Notes under the pieces: model-generated
Database searches by the model: none
What the model was told of the DNA's origin: nothing
Seen by the model: the letters and a program-made list of their open reading frames with translations, nothing else
Made by a program: the position numbers and the translations under genes
NCBI RefSeq assembly: GCF_040675535.1
Contig: NZ_JBFAPC010000001.1
Span: 21,172 to 85,171, forward strand
Length of the DNA: 64,000 nt
Direction: 5' to 3'
Origin: Patulibacter sp040675535
GTDB lineage: Bacteria; Actinomycetota; Thermoleophilia; Solirubrobacterales; Solirubrobacteraceae
Shown: in pieces, positions 53,916 to 62,911 of the stretch
How the letters are laid out: the number at the start of each line of letters is the position of its first letter
How positions within the stretch are numbered: position 1 is the stretch's first letter

Positions 53916-54787
53916 TGTCGACCGTGACGCCCCCCGCGGGCACCCGGATCCGGCGACGCCCGACGGCCCGCGGCGGCCAGTCCGCCAAGCGGCTCGGCCG
54001 CGGCTTCCGCGAGCCCGTCCGCGGCGCGGTGACCGAGGCCGGCGAGATGGCGATCTTCGCCACCCGTGCGTTCCGCGAGGTCCCCGGCGCCTTCCGCTAC
54101 TCGGCGGAGATCCTCCGCCAGACCGGCATCATCATCACCGGCTCCGCGCTGGTCCTCGTCGTCATGCAGTTCGTGATGGGGATGGAGTGCGCCACCGAGG
54201 CCAACTACGTGCTGCGCGGCTACGGCGCCACGTCGTACTCCGGCGTCTTCACGGCCTTCTGCGGCCTGCGCGAGATGTCGCCGTACATGTTCGGCTACAT
54301 CATCGCCGCGAAGATCGGCTGCGGCCTCGTCGCCGAGCTCGGCTCGATGCGCATCAACAACGAGTTCGACGCGATGGAGTCGCTCGGCATCAACCCGATG
54401 CGCTACGTCGTCGCGACGCGCCTGATCGCGGCGTGGATCGCGCTGCCGATGATCTTCATGGTCGGCTTCGCCGTTCACACGCTGGCCGATTACCTGGTCA
54501 TCGTCCTGCAGATCAAGGAGGTCTCGCAGGGCGGCTGGGAGGGTGTGCACTGGGCCTTCATCCGGCCGCAGGACGTGCTTTTCGCCGAGATCAAGATCAT
54601 CGTCTCGGGCACCCTGATCGTCCTCGTGGCGATGTACTACGGCTTCACCGCCAAGGGCGGACCGGTGGGCGTCGGAACGGCCACCGCGAAGTCCATGATC
54701 CTGAACCTGGTGCTGATCCACCTCACGGGATCGCTGCTCACGATGGTGTTCTGGGGTCTCAACCCGAGCACCCCGGTCGGAGGCTGA
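53915..54787 (+). CDS. YrbE/MlaE-family permease B
   Basis: A 290-residue permease whose ATG overlaps the previous stop (TGATG). Helices include GIIITGSALVLVVMQFVMG, and the family loop reads AELGSMRINNEFDAMESLGI. The end is IVLVAMYYGFTAKGGPVGVG. Partner of permease A. Confidence 0.92.
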   Translation: MSTVTPPAGTRIRRRPTARGGQSAKRLGRGFREPVRGAVTEAGEMAIFATRAFREVPGAFRYSAEILRQTGIIITGSALVLVVMQFVMGMECATEANYVLRGYGATSYSGVFTAFCGLREMSPYMFGYIIAAKIGCGLVAELGSMRINNEFDAMESLGINPMRYVVATRLIAAWIALPMIFMVGFAVHTLADYLVIVLQIKEVSQGGWEGVHWAFIRPQDVLFAEIKIIVSGTLIVLVAMYYGFTAKGGPVGVGTATAKSMILNLVLIHLTGSLLTMVFWGLNPSTPVGG

Positions 54788-54789
54788 CC

Positions 54790-56097
54790 ATGGGTCGACT
54801 CTTCCTCGACCGTCCCTGGACGGTCGTCTTCATCCTCGTGGTCCTGGTGGCCGGCTACCTGGGGCTGAAGGGCCGCAGCCAGCCGTACGAGGTCCGCGCG
54901 TCGTTCGACTCCGCCGTGAGCCTGACCAAGGGCCTCGACGTCCAGGTCGACGGCGTGGACGTCGGCAAGGTCGTCGGCGTCGACTACGAGGACGGCAAGG
55001 CCGTCGTCCGGGTCGGCATCAAGGACGAGAACTTCCGGCCGTTGCACCGCGGCACCACGATGCGGATCCGCTACGGCACCACGATCGGCAACGGCACCCG
55101 CTACGTCGAGGTCGTCCCCGGGCCCAAGAGCGCGCCGACGATCGACGACGGCGGCATCATCGCCGCGAAGGACACCCGCTCGCCGGTCGAGCTCGACGAG
55201 CTCTTCAACACGCTGGACGCGAAGACCCAGAAGCGGCTCCAGCGCACCCTCAACCGCTCGGCGCGCGCCCTCGACGGACACGACGCCGCGATGAACGCCG
55301 GCATGAAGGCGCTGCCCGGCGGCCTGCGGGCGGCGGACGACCTGATCGCCGATCTGCTCTCCGACGAGCCGGCGCTCCGGGCGATCATCGACCAGGGGGA
55401 CGCCGTCACCCGGACGCTCGCCGCCAAGCAGGGCTCGATCTCCGACCTGATCTCCGTGTCGGCCCGGACGTTCGCGACGTTCCGCGACCGGACCGCCGCG
55501 GTCCAGGGGACGCTCGAGGCGCTGCCCCCGACGCTCGACGCCGCGAAGACGACGCTGGCCCGTGCCGAGCCCAGCCTCGGCAAGGTCGACGATCTGCTCG
55601 GCAAGCTCCGCCCCGGGGCGCAGCAGGTCCCGGGCGTCGCTCGGGCGGCTCGGGGCGCGCTCGTCCGGCTTCAGGACGTCGCCCCGGTGGCCGTGAAGAC
55701 CCTGAAGACGGCCCGCGACGTGGCCCCCCGGGTGACGACGCTGCTCGACGTCGGCACGCCGTTCGCGCCCAAACTCGAGAAGGCGCTCGAGGGTGCGGTG
55801 CCGATCGTCGGGTGCCTTCGGCTCTACACGCCCGACATCGTGGCGATGCTCACGAACTGGGGCGGCTGGACGAAGAACTTCGACTACAAGTCGCACTACG
55901 CGCGGGTCCGGGTCCGTGAGGGCGTCACGTCGCTCAACGGATTGCTGCCCAACTCCGAGGTCGCACACGCCACGGGCAACCGGTACGCGATGCCGATCCC
56001 CCCGGGATACAACGCCGGCAAGCCCTACTTCGCACCGGAGTGCGGCGTCACGAAGGACGCGATCGACCCGACCAAGGACCCGGAGCGTGTGAAGTGA
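54790..56097 (+). CDS. Mce-family protein 1
   Basis: A 435-residue protein with an N-terminal anchor helix (WTVVFILVVLVAGYLGL). The MCE domain (about residues 30-115) contains GLDVQVDGVDVGKVVGVDYE and MRIRYGTTIGNGTRYVEVV. A long helical region (about 130-330) rich in Leu/Ala/Arg/Asp follows, forming the tunnel part of Mce assemblies. The C-terminal PGYNAGKPYFAPECG has a cysteine. Next gene overlaps by GTGA. Confidence 0.92.
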   Translation: MGRLFLDRPWTVVFILVVLVAGYLGLKGRSQPYEVRASFDSAVSLTKGLDVQVDGVDVGKVVGVDYEDGKAVVRVGIKDENFRPLHRGTTMRIRYGTTIGNGTRYVEVVPGPKSAPTIDDGGIIAAKDTRSPVELDELFNTLDAKTQKRLQRTLNRSARALDGHDAAMNAGMKALPGGLRAADDLIADLLSDEPALRAIIDQGDAVTRTLAAKQGSISDLISVSARTFATFRDRTAAVQGTLEALPPTLDAAKTTLARAEPSLGKVDDLLGKLRPGAQQVPGVARAARGALVRLQDVAPVAVKTLKTARDVAPRVTTLLDVGTPFAPKLEKALEGAVPIVGCLRLYTPDIVAMLTNWGGWTKNFDYKSHYARVRVREGVTSLNGLLPNSEVAHATGNRYAMPIPPGYNAGKPYFAPECGVTKDAIDPTKDPERVK

Positions 56098-57515
56098 GTC
56101 GCACCAAGCGCAGCACGCTGCTCAAGCAGGCGCCCGCCGCTGGACTGGCCGCCGTGCTGATGGCGGGAGGCATCATCGTCGCCACCTCCGGGGACGACGG
56201 CACGTACGTCGTGAGGGCCGTGATGAAGGATGCCGCCGGCCTGCGGAAGAACGGCGACGTCAAGGTCGCCGGCGTGGCCGCCGGCACCATCAGCGCGCTC
56301 GAGCTCGGGTCGGACGACCGCGCCGTCGTGACCATGAAGCTCGACGACGGCGCGTACCCGATCGGGAAGGGCGCCTCCGCCGCGGTGCGGCCGGTCAACC
56401 TGCTCGGAGAGAAGTACGTGGACCTCGACCCCGGCGACCTCGAACGTCCGGTGTCCTCCGGCGAGACGATCGGGATCGGGCGCACGTCGCAGCCCGTCGA
56501 GCTCGACGACGTCCTGAACATGCTGGATCCCGGGACCCGGGGCCGCATGCGGATCCTCGTCAACGAGGCGGGGGTCGCGCTCAACGGCAAGGGCACGGAC
56601 CTCAACGCCACCATCGAGCGCCTTCCGCGCGCCCTCGACCAGACGGAGAAGCTCGTCGCCTCGTTCACCGCCGACAACGCGCGGCTGAAGGACGCGATCG
56701 CCCAGGGCGACCGGGTCGTGGACGCGTTCCACGACGGCCGCGATGACCTGACCGATCTCGTCGCGTCGGCGCAGCGGTCGCTCCGCGTCACCGCCGACCG
56801 TCGCGCGGACCTCGGGCAGACGGTCGCGGACGTGCCCGCGACGCTCTCGAAGCTCCGCACCACGCTGGCCAAGCTCCAGACGACCTCCACCCGGCTCAAG
56901 CCGGCGGCGCTGCAGATCCGACGCTCGGCCGGTCCGTTGTCGACGACGATGGGCGAGCTCCCCGACTTCGTGAAGACGGCGAAGCCGACGTTGAAGAGCG
57001 CGGAGCGGACCGCCCCGACGCTGGGCCGGCTCGGGCGCGGGGCCACGCCGGTGCTCAAGCGCCTGACGCCGGTCGCCAGCGAGCTCGAGCGGTTCTCGGT
57101 GACCATGAAGCCGCTGTCTCGGACGCTGGACCACGAGACGAACCCGCTGCTGCGCCTCATCGAGGGCTGGGGCCGGACCGTGCAGCTCTCCGACGCCGCG
57201 GGCCACGTGTTCCGGACCGACATCACGGTGAACCAGGAGCTCCTCGAGCACCTGCTCACCCGGAAGTTCGCCAAGGGTCCCGCGGCGAGCAACCAGACGA
57301 CTCCCACCGTGCTCGCTCCGGCGCCCGCGCCGCAGTCTGCGCCGTTCCCGTTCGCCCCGCGCGACAACGACGCGAAGAACGGCGGGACGGGGATCTTCCC
57401 GACACCGCTTCTCGAGGCTCCGGCGCCCGCGCCGACGGTTCCCGCGCCGGCCGAGCCGAAGCCCTCCACCAAGGCGGACGACACCCGCCAGCTCCTGGAC
57501 TACCTGCTCCGATGA
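56094..57515 (+). CDS. Mce-family protein 2
   Basis: A 473-residue protein. A short anchor (GLAAVLMAGGIIVATS) lacks a lipobox. The MCE domain includes LRKNGDVKVAGVAAGTISAL and AAVRPVNLLGEKYVDLDP. Long helices follow. The C-terminus is Pro/Ala-rich (APAPAPTVPAPAEPKPS), a feature not shared by the other five. GTG start. Confidence 0.9.
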   Translation: MSRTKRSTLLKQAPAAGLAAVLMAGGIIVATSGDDGTYVVRAVMKDAAGLRKNGDVKVAGVAAGTISALELGSDDRAVVTMKLDDGAYPIGKGASAAVRPVNLLGEKYVDLDPGDLERPVSSGETIGIGRTSQPVELDDVLNMLDPGTRGRMRILVNEAGVALNGKGTDLNATIERLPRALDQTEKLVASFTADNARLKDAIAQGDRVVDAFHDGRDDLTDLVASAQRSLRVTADRRADLGQTVADVPATLSKLRTTLAKLQTTSTRLKPAALQIRRSAGPLSTTMGELPDFVKTAKPTLKSAERTAPTLGRLGRGATPVLKRLTPVASELERFSVTMKPLSRTLDHETNPLLRLIEGWGRTVQLSDAAGHVFRTDITVNQELLEHLLTRKFAKGPAASNQTTPTVLAPAPAPQSAPFPFAPRDNDAKNGGTGIFPTPLLEAPAPAPTVPAPAEPKPSTKADDTRQLLDYLLR

Positions 57516-58831
57516 TGCCCCGCCGCAACCGACGTCCCTCGAGACGGCTCTTCTCCCGGGCGGCGAGCCGCTCGCTGCCTCGCCCCGCCCTGTGGCTCAT
57601 CGGCCTGATGGGCATCGCCGCGGTCGCGGTGATGTTCCAGGTCGGCTTCAACGCGCCCAACGCCATCCCGGGGCGCAGCTACTACAACGTGACGGCCCAG
57701 TTCGCCGACGCCAACAACCTGACCGCGCACTATCAGGTGCGCGTCGCCGGCCGGCTCGTCGGCCAGGTCCTGCGCCCGCGGGTGAAGGACGGCAAGGCGT
57801 TGGTCGACCTGCAGCTCGACCCGAAGATCGCCCCGCTGAGGGCCGACACCACGCTCCGGGTCCGCCCGCGCTCCCCCATAGGGGTGCGCTTCGTCGACCT
57901 GAAGCCGGGCCGGTCGGGGCGGGTGCTCGAGGAGGGCGACGTCATCCCGCTCTCGCAGACCTCGACCGCCAACGAACTCGACACCGTGCTGGGGACCCTG
58001 GACGTCGCCCGCCGCAAGAAGGCGCAGACGCTGATGGGCGAGCTCGGGGAGGGGACGCTGTCGCGCGGCGGCGACATCGCGACGACGCTCGACGAGGCCC
58101 CCACCGCGCTGAACCGGCTCGAGCGCGTCAGCCGGGCCGTCAACGCCCGTCCCGGCGCTCCGGAGCGCTTCGTTCGCGAGCTCCAGGGCACCTTCGCCGC
58201 GATCGAGCCGGTTCGCGGGACCTACCGCGAGGCGTTCGCTCCCGCCGCCGATGCGCTGCGGCCGATCGCCGCCGAGGAGCGGGCCGTGGGGGAGACCTTC
58301 TCGGCCGCCGGGCCGGCGCTCCGCCAGGCCCGGTCCGGGCTGGCGAGCACCGATCCGCTGCTGGACGAGGTCGACGGTCTCGCCGAGGCCGCGGTCCCGG
58401 CCCTCCGCCCCGCCCCCGCCGCGTTGCGGCAGACCACGCGGCTGCTCGCACGGTCGCGCACCGGGTTGAAGAGCGTCCGAGCGACGCTCGACAAGGCCGA
58501 GGAGGCGGTCCCGCCGACCCTCGGTCTCCTGGACACGGTCGACCCGATCCTCCCGTCGGCCTCCACCGCCCTGACCCAGGGCCTGCCGACCGTCGACCGC
58601 CTCGGCGCGCACGGCTGCGACTTCGGCCTGTTCGTTCAGAACTGGGGCCGCATCTTCAGCTTCGGCACCGGCGGCGGCGGCGACGGGATCGGCGAGGTCC
58701 GGCAGCTCCGCCTGCAGCTCACCGCGAGTGAGGAACTGCTCGGCGGGCAGCCGACGCGCTCGCCGTTCGTGGCCTCGAACCCGTACCCGAAGCCGTGCGA
58801 CGTGATGAACGACAACGAGGACCGTCGATGA
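57512..58831 (+). CDS. Mce-family protein 3
   Basis: A 439-residue protein. ATGATG start, with the first ATG overlapping the stop (ATGA). An Arg-rich head (MMPRRNRRPSRRLFSR) precedes the anchor. MCE domain: YQVRVAGRLVGQVLRPRVKD and LRVRPRSPIGVRFVDLKP. Helical tunnel region, then HGCDFGLFVQNWGRIFSFG and a terminal PYPKPCDVMND. Confidence 0.9.
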   Translation: MMPRRNRRPSRRLFSRAASRSLPRPALWLIGLMGIAAVAVMFQVGFNAPNAIPGRSYYNVTAQFADANNLTAHYQVRVAGRLVGQVLRPRVKDGKALVDLQLDPKIAPLRADTTLRVRPRSPIGVRFVDLKPGRSGRVLEEGDVIPLSQTSTANELDTVLGTLDVARRKKAQTLMGELGEGTLSRGGDIATTLDEAPTALNRLERVSRAVNARPGAPERFVRELQGTFAAIEPVRGTYREAFAPAADALRPIAAEERAVGETFSAAGPALRQARSGLASTDPLLDEVDGLAEAAVPALRPAPAALRQTTRLLARSRTGLKSVRATLDKAEEAVPPTLGLLDTVDPILPSASTALTQGLPTVDRLGAHGCDFGLFVQNWGRIFSFGTGGGGDGIGEVRQLRLQLTASEELLGGQPTRSPFVASNPYPKPCDVMNDNEDRR

Positions 58832-60288
58832 GCTCGCTCCGTGATCGCCTCACCTACCGTCCCGGCGTCACCAAGCGTCGGCCGATGCTCTTCGGCACGC
58901 TCCTCCTGCTCGGGGCGGCCGCGATCCTCTGGACCGGCTACACGAAGCAGATCCCGCTGACCAGCAAGGGCGGCCAGGTCGTGCGCGCCGAGTTCACGGA
59001 CGCGACGCACGCGGCCAACGGCACGGCCGTCCGCGTCTCCGGCGTCGACGTCGGCAAGGTCGAGAAGGTGGAGCTGCGGGAGGGGGGGCGCGGCGCACTG
59101 GTCGAGATGCGGATCGACGACGACTCCGGCGTGACGGTGCGGGACGACGCCCGGGCGTCGATCCTCTGGAGGACCCTCCTCGGCCGCAACGTGTACATCG
59201 ACCTCGAGCCAGGCTCGGGGGATGCGCCGAAGCTCGACGGGACGATCCGGAAGAGCCACACGAAGGTTCAGCAGGAGCTCGACGCCGTCGCCCAACCGCT
59301 GAACGGCGATCGGCGAACGGGCCTGCAGACCACGATCGATCAGCTCGGCCGTTCGCTGGCCAAGGAGGAGTCGGTCGGGCGGAGCCTCGAGGCCGTGGCC
59401 CCGGCTGCGCGCGGCATGCGAAAGGGCCTGCCGCCGTTCCGCGGCACGCGCCCCGGGGACCTGCCGCGGGCGATCCGCGCGGGGGCCGGGACGCTTGCCG
59501 CGCTCGCGGACAGCGAGGAGCACCTCGCCGGTCTCATCGACCGCGGACGGGTGGCGCTCGGCGTGACGGCCGCTCGCAGCACGGAGCTCGGGGCGACGCT
59601 CGACCAGGCACCGTCGACGCTGGCGGACACCCGTACGACCCTGAGTCGGATCGAGCGGACGCTCGACGTCCTGGACCCGACGGTCGAGGCCCTGAAGCCC
59701 GGGGCCGAGAAGCTCGAGGGCTCGCTCGTCGCCCTGCGGCCGGCGGTGCGGAAGCTCGACGTCGTCCTCGACGACGCAGAGCCGACCGTCCGCTCGTTGA
59801 GCCCGGCCGTCAAGCGGTTGGCCGACGCCGCGGATCCCGCCCGGCAGCTGATCGAGCGCACCGATCCGATCGTCGATCGGCTCAACGCCGACACGATCCC
59901 GTTCCTGAACGAGACGCATCCCACGACGAAGCTCAAGAACTACCAGGCGATCGGACCGTTCTTCGCCTCGATCGGCGGCAGCTCCCACACGTTCGACGCG
60001 AACGGCAACATCCAGAACTTCCAGTCGTTCCCCGACGAGCGCTCGCTCCACACCCTCCCGTGCGTTCTGAGGCTGACGGACCCGACGGCGCCGCTCGACG
60101 ACAAGGTGAACTGCAGCAGCCTCGGCGACCTGGTGCAGCAGATCATCGCCAACCAGGCTCCGTACCGACAGGACGACGCTGAGACGGCCAACGACGCCGA
60201 CGTCGGGGACCGGCCGGAGGACTTCCAGCCCGCGACCCCGGGAGGCGGCGGCAAGCAGCTCCGGTCCGAGAAGGGAGGCGATCGCTGA
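58828..60288 (+). CDS. Mce-family protein 4
   Basis: A 486-residue protein, the longest of the six. Anchor LLLLGAAAILWTGY. MCE domain: GTAVRVSGVDVGKVEKVELR and ILWRTLLGRNVYIDLEP. The helical region is followed by a C-terminal part with HTLPCVLRLTD and an acidic tail. ATGA-coupled. Confidence 0.9.
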   Translation: MSSLRDRLTYRPGVTKRRPMLFGTLLLLGAAAILWTGYTKQIPLTSKGGQVVRAEFTDATHAANGTAVRVSGVDVGKVEKVELREGGRGALVEMRIDDDSGVTVRDDARASILWRTLLGRNVYIDLEPGSGDAPKLDGTIRKSHTKVQQELDAVAQPLNGDRRTGLQTTIDQLGRSLAKEESVGRSLEAVAPAARGMRKGLPPFRGTRPGDLPRAIRAGAGTLAALADSEEHLAGLIDRGRVALGVTAARSTELGATLDQAPSTLADTRTTLSRIERTLDVLDPTVEALKPGAEKLEGSLVALRPAVRKLDVVLDDAEPTVRSLSPAVKRLADAADPARQLIERTDPIVDRLNADTIPFLNETHPTTKLKNYQAIGPFFASIGGSSHTFDANGNIQNFQSFPDERSLHTLPCVLRLTDPTAPLDDKVNCSSLGDLVQQIIANQAPYRQDDAETANDADVGDRPEDFQPATPGGGGKQLRSEKGGDR

Positions 60289-61550
60289 TGGCGAGGTTCA
60301 ACAGCGAGCGTCTGGCGCTCGAAGTCAAGCGCGCCAGGAAGCCGTTCGCGCTCGTGGCCGGCCTGTTCGTGGTCGCACTGTTCTGCGCCTTCCTGATGTT
60401 CCGCAACATCGAGGTCCGGTGGCCGTGGTCGGCGGCCAACGAGGTCAAGGTCGAGTTCACCGACGTCAAGGGCGTCCGCCCCGGCCAGCAGCAGGTGCGG
60501 CTGGCGGGCGTGCCCGTCGGCCTGATCTCCGACGCGAAGATCAAGGGCGACAAGGCGATCCTGACGCTCAGCATCGACGACAAGCACGGGAAGATCTACA
60601 AGAACGCCCGCATCCGACTGCGGCCGGTCACGCCGCTGCAGGACATGTACGTCGCCATCGAGTCCCGCGGGACGCCCGACGCCGGCGTGGTCCGTGGCGA
60701 CACCGTGCTTCCTGCGAAGCGGACGGAGGCCCCGGTCGACGTCGCCAACGTCCTGAACACCTTCGAGCCGGACACGCGCAAGCAGATGGAGAAGGCGCTG
60801 GACGGCCTGTCGAAGGGCCTCGACGACGGGGGCCTGGCGCTGAGGGAGACGTTCGTCGCCATGGCACCGTTCCTGCAGCAGGCCCAGCGCCTGACGTCCG
60901 CGGTCGCGGAGCGCCGCACCAACATGACCCGGCTCGTGCGCAACTCGGGGGAGCTGCTCGACGCGCTCAACAAGCACTCCCGCGAGCTGACCCAGCTGAT
61001 GGAGGTCGGACACTCGACGCTCGACGAGCTGGCCCGTCGCGACGTCCCGCTCGCCTCGACGCTGGCGCAGCTCCCCGGGACGCTCTCGACGATGCGGTCG
61101 TCGTTCGCCGCGTTGCGGGACGCCCAGCAGGAGCTCGATCCGGCCCTGGCCGCGCTGCTGCCGGTGGCGGAGCGGTTGCCGTCGACCCTCGACGCCGCCA
61201 GAGAGCTCAGCGGCGACGCGATGCCGGCGCTCCGGCGCCTCCAGCCCGCCGTCAAGCAGCTCCGGCCGCTGGCGAAGGAGCTCGTGCCGACCTCGAACGC
61301 CCTGGCCGGCGCCGTCGACTCCCTGCGCACCCAGGTTCCGCGTCTCGACCGCGCCACGAAGAAGATCAAGCCGTGCGAGGCGCAGATCGCGGGCTTCTTC
61401 AACAACCACCTCTCCGTCTTCAAGTACGGGGACGACTACGGCGCGATCCCGCGCGGTGAGTTCACGGCCGGGCTCACCTCGGTCGGGGGCCAGCTCAAGG
61501 ACCCGATGCTCCGGCGTGGTCCCACCTGCACCCAGAAGGAAGGACGCTGA
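60288..61550 (+). CDS. Mce-family protein 5
   Basis: A 420-residue protein sharing one base with the previous stop (TGATG). Anchor FALVAGLFVVALFCAFLMF. MCE domain: QQQVRLAGVPVGLISDAKIK and RIRLRPVTPLQDMYVAIE. The end has a Cys pair (KPCEAQIAG, GPTCTQKE) as in other members. Confidence 0.9.
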   Translation: MARFNSERLALEVKRARKPFALVAGLFVVALFCAFLMFRNIEVRWPWSAANEVKVEFTDVKGVRPGQQQVRLAGVPVGLISDAKIKGDKAILTLSIDDKHGKIYKNARIRLRPVTPLQDMYVAIESRGTPDAGVVRGDTVLPAKRTEAPVDVANVLNTFEPDTRKQMEKALDGLSKGLDDGGLALRETFVAMAPFLQQAQRLTSAVAERRTNMTRLVRNSGELLDALNKHSRELTQLMEVGHSTLDELARRDVPLASTLAQLPGTLSTMRSSFAALRDAQQELDPALAALLPVAERLPSTLDAARELSGDAMPALRRLQPAVKQLRPLAKELVPTSNALAGAVDSLRTQVPRLDRATKKIKPCEAQIAGFFNNHLSVFKYGDDYGAIPRGEFTAGLTSVGGQLKDPMLRRGPTCTQKEGR

Positions 61551-62911
61551 TGCATCTCCCGGCCCGAACCGGCAAGGTCGTCGGCATCGTCGCGTTCGTC
61601 GCGGTCTGCCTCTCGATCCTCGTATGGCTCTTCACCCTCGCCGGAGGACGCGCACCGGGCTCGAGCTCCTACGAGGTCACGGTCAACGTGCCCGACGGGT
61701 TCCAGCTCGTCCAGAACGCCGACGTTCGCGCCGCCGGCGCGAAGATCGGGCGGGTCGAGGACGTCACGAACGACGGGGGCACGGCGAAGGTCCGCATCTC
61801 CATCAAGGAGGACCATGCGCCGCTCTACAAGGACGCGACCGTCCGCCTTCGGACGAAGACGCTGGTGGGCGAGAACTATCTCGACCTCACGCCCGGCAAC
61901 CCGAAGAGCGGCGAGATCGCCGACGGCGGGACGTTGCCGATGAGCCGGGCCGGCGAGGCCGTGCAGCTCGACGAGATCCTCTCGTCGGTCGACGCGCCCA
62001 CGCGCCGGGCGATGCAGCGCAACCTCGACGCGCTCGGCGACGGTGTCGACGGTCGCGGACCCGACCTGAATCGGATCTTCGGCCAGCTCGAACCGACCGT
62101 CCACGACGCCAGTCGACTGCTTGGCCTCCTCGACCGTCAACGCGCGCAGGTCTCCCGCCTCGTCGACAACGCCGGCAAGACCTTGGCCGCGGTCTCGAGC
62201 CGCGGCGCGGCGGTGCGCGAGCTGGCCACCGGCCTGAAGGCGACGGCCGAGGCGGCGGCGTCACGCGACGAGCAGCTGGCGGAGACCTTCAAAAAGCTGC
62301 CCGGCACGCTCGCGCAGACCGAGCAGACCACGCGGGTCCTCGGCGGCGTGGCCCGGCGGGCCGTCCCGGTGGCCGCGGACCTGCGGGTCGGCGTCGAGTC
62401 TCTCGAGCCGGTCACGGCGAGACTGCGCAAGGCAGCGATCGCAGGGCAGGAGCTCTTCGACGTGCTGCCGTCCTTCTCCAAGCGCGCGGATCCGCTGCTC
62501 GCGTCGCTGCGCGGGTTCGCCGACGACGCGACGCCGCTCCTCGCCCCGGTCGACGCCGTCCTGCGCCAGGCCAACCCGATCCTGCGGTACATGGTGCCCT
62601 ACGGCGAGGAGATGGGGACGATGTTCGCGAACTCGGGCTCGGCGACCAGCTCCCGAGACGCCCAGGGCAACCTGCTGCGCGTGCACCTCGTCGAGGACGA
62701 GGGCACGGTGACGGGCCTGCCGCGGCCGCTCACCGATGCGGTCAACGGCTTGATCGCCGCCGGCGGCCTCTCGCACGTCAAGGGCCGGGTCGGCGTCAAC
62801 GCGTATCCGAAGCCGGGAATGCGCGACACTCCACGACCCGGGGATGGGTCGGTTCCGAAGCTCACGCCCGATCCGTCCGCGCTCGGGAAGGCCGGGTCGG
62901 ACGACGACTGA
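61550..62911 (+). CDS. Mce-family protein 6
   Basis: A 453-residue protein. Anchor VVGIVAFVAVCLSILVWLF. MCE domain: NADVRAAGAKIGRVEDVTND and VRLRTKTLVGENYLDLTPG. The long helical region ends before PYGEEMGTMFANSG; the tail lacks the Cys pair. It completes a set of six Mce proteins, the number needed for a hexameric tube. Confidence 0.9.
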   Translation: MHLPARTGKVVGIVAFVAVCLSILVWLFTLAGGRAPGSSSYEVTVNVPDGFQLVQNADVRAAGAKIGRVEDVTNDGGTAKVRISIKEDHAPLYKDATVRLRTKTLVGENYLDLTPGNPKSGEIADGGTLPMSRAGEAVQLDEILSSVDAPTRRAMQRNLDALGDGVDGRGPDLNRIFGQLEPTVHDASRLLGLLDRQRAQVSRLVDNAGKTLAAVSSRGAAVRELATGLKATAEAAASRDEQLAETFKKLPGTLAQTEQTTRVLGGVARRAVPVAADLRVGVESLEPVTARLRKAAIAGQELFDVLPSFSKRADPLLASLRGFADDATPLLAPVDAVLRQANPILRYMVPYGEEMGTMFANSGSATSSRDAQGNLLRVHLVEDEGTVTGLPRPLTDAVNGLIAAGGLSHVKGRVGVNAYPKPGMRDTPRPGDGSVPKLTPDPSALGKAGSDDD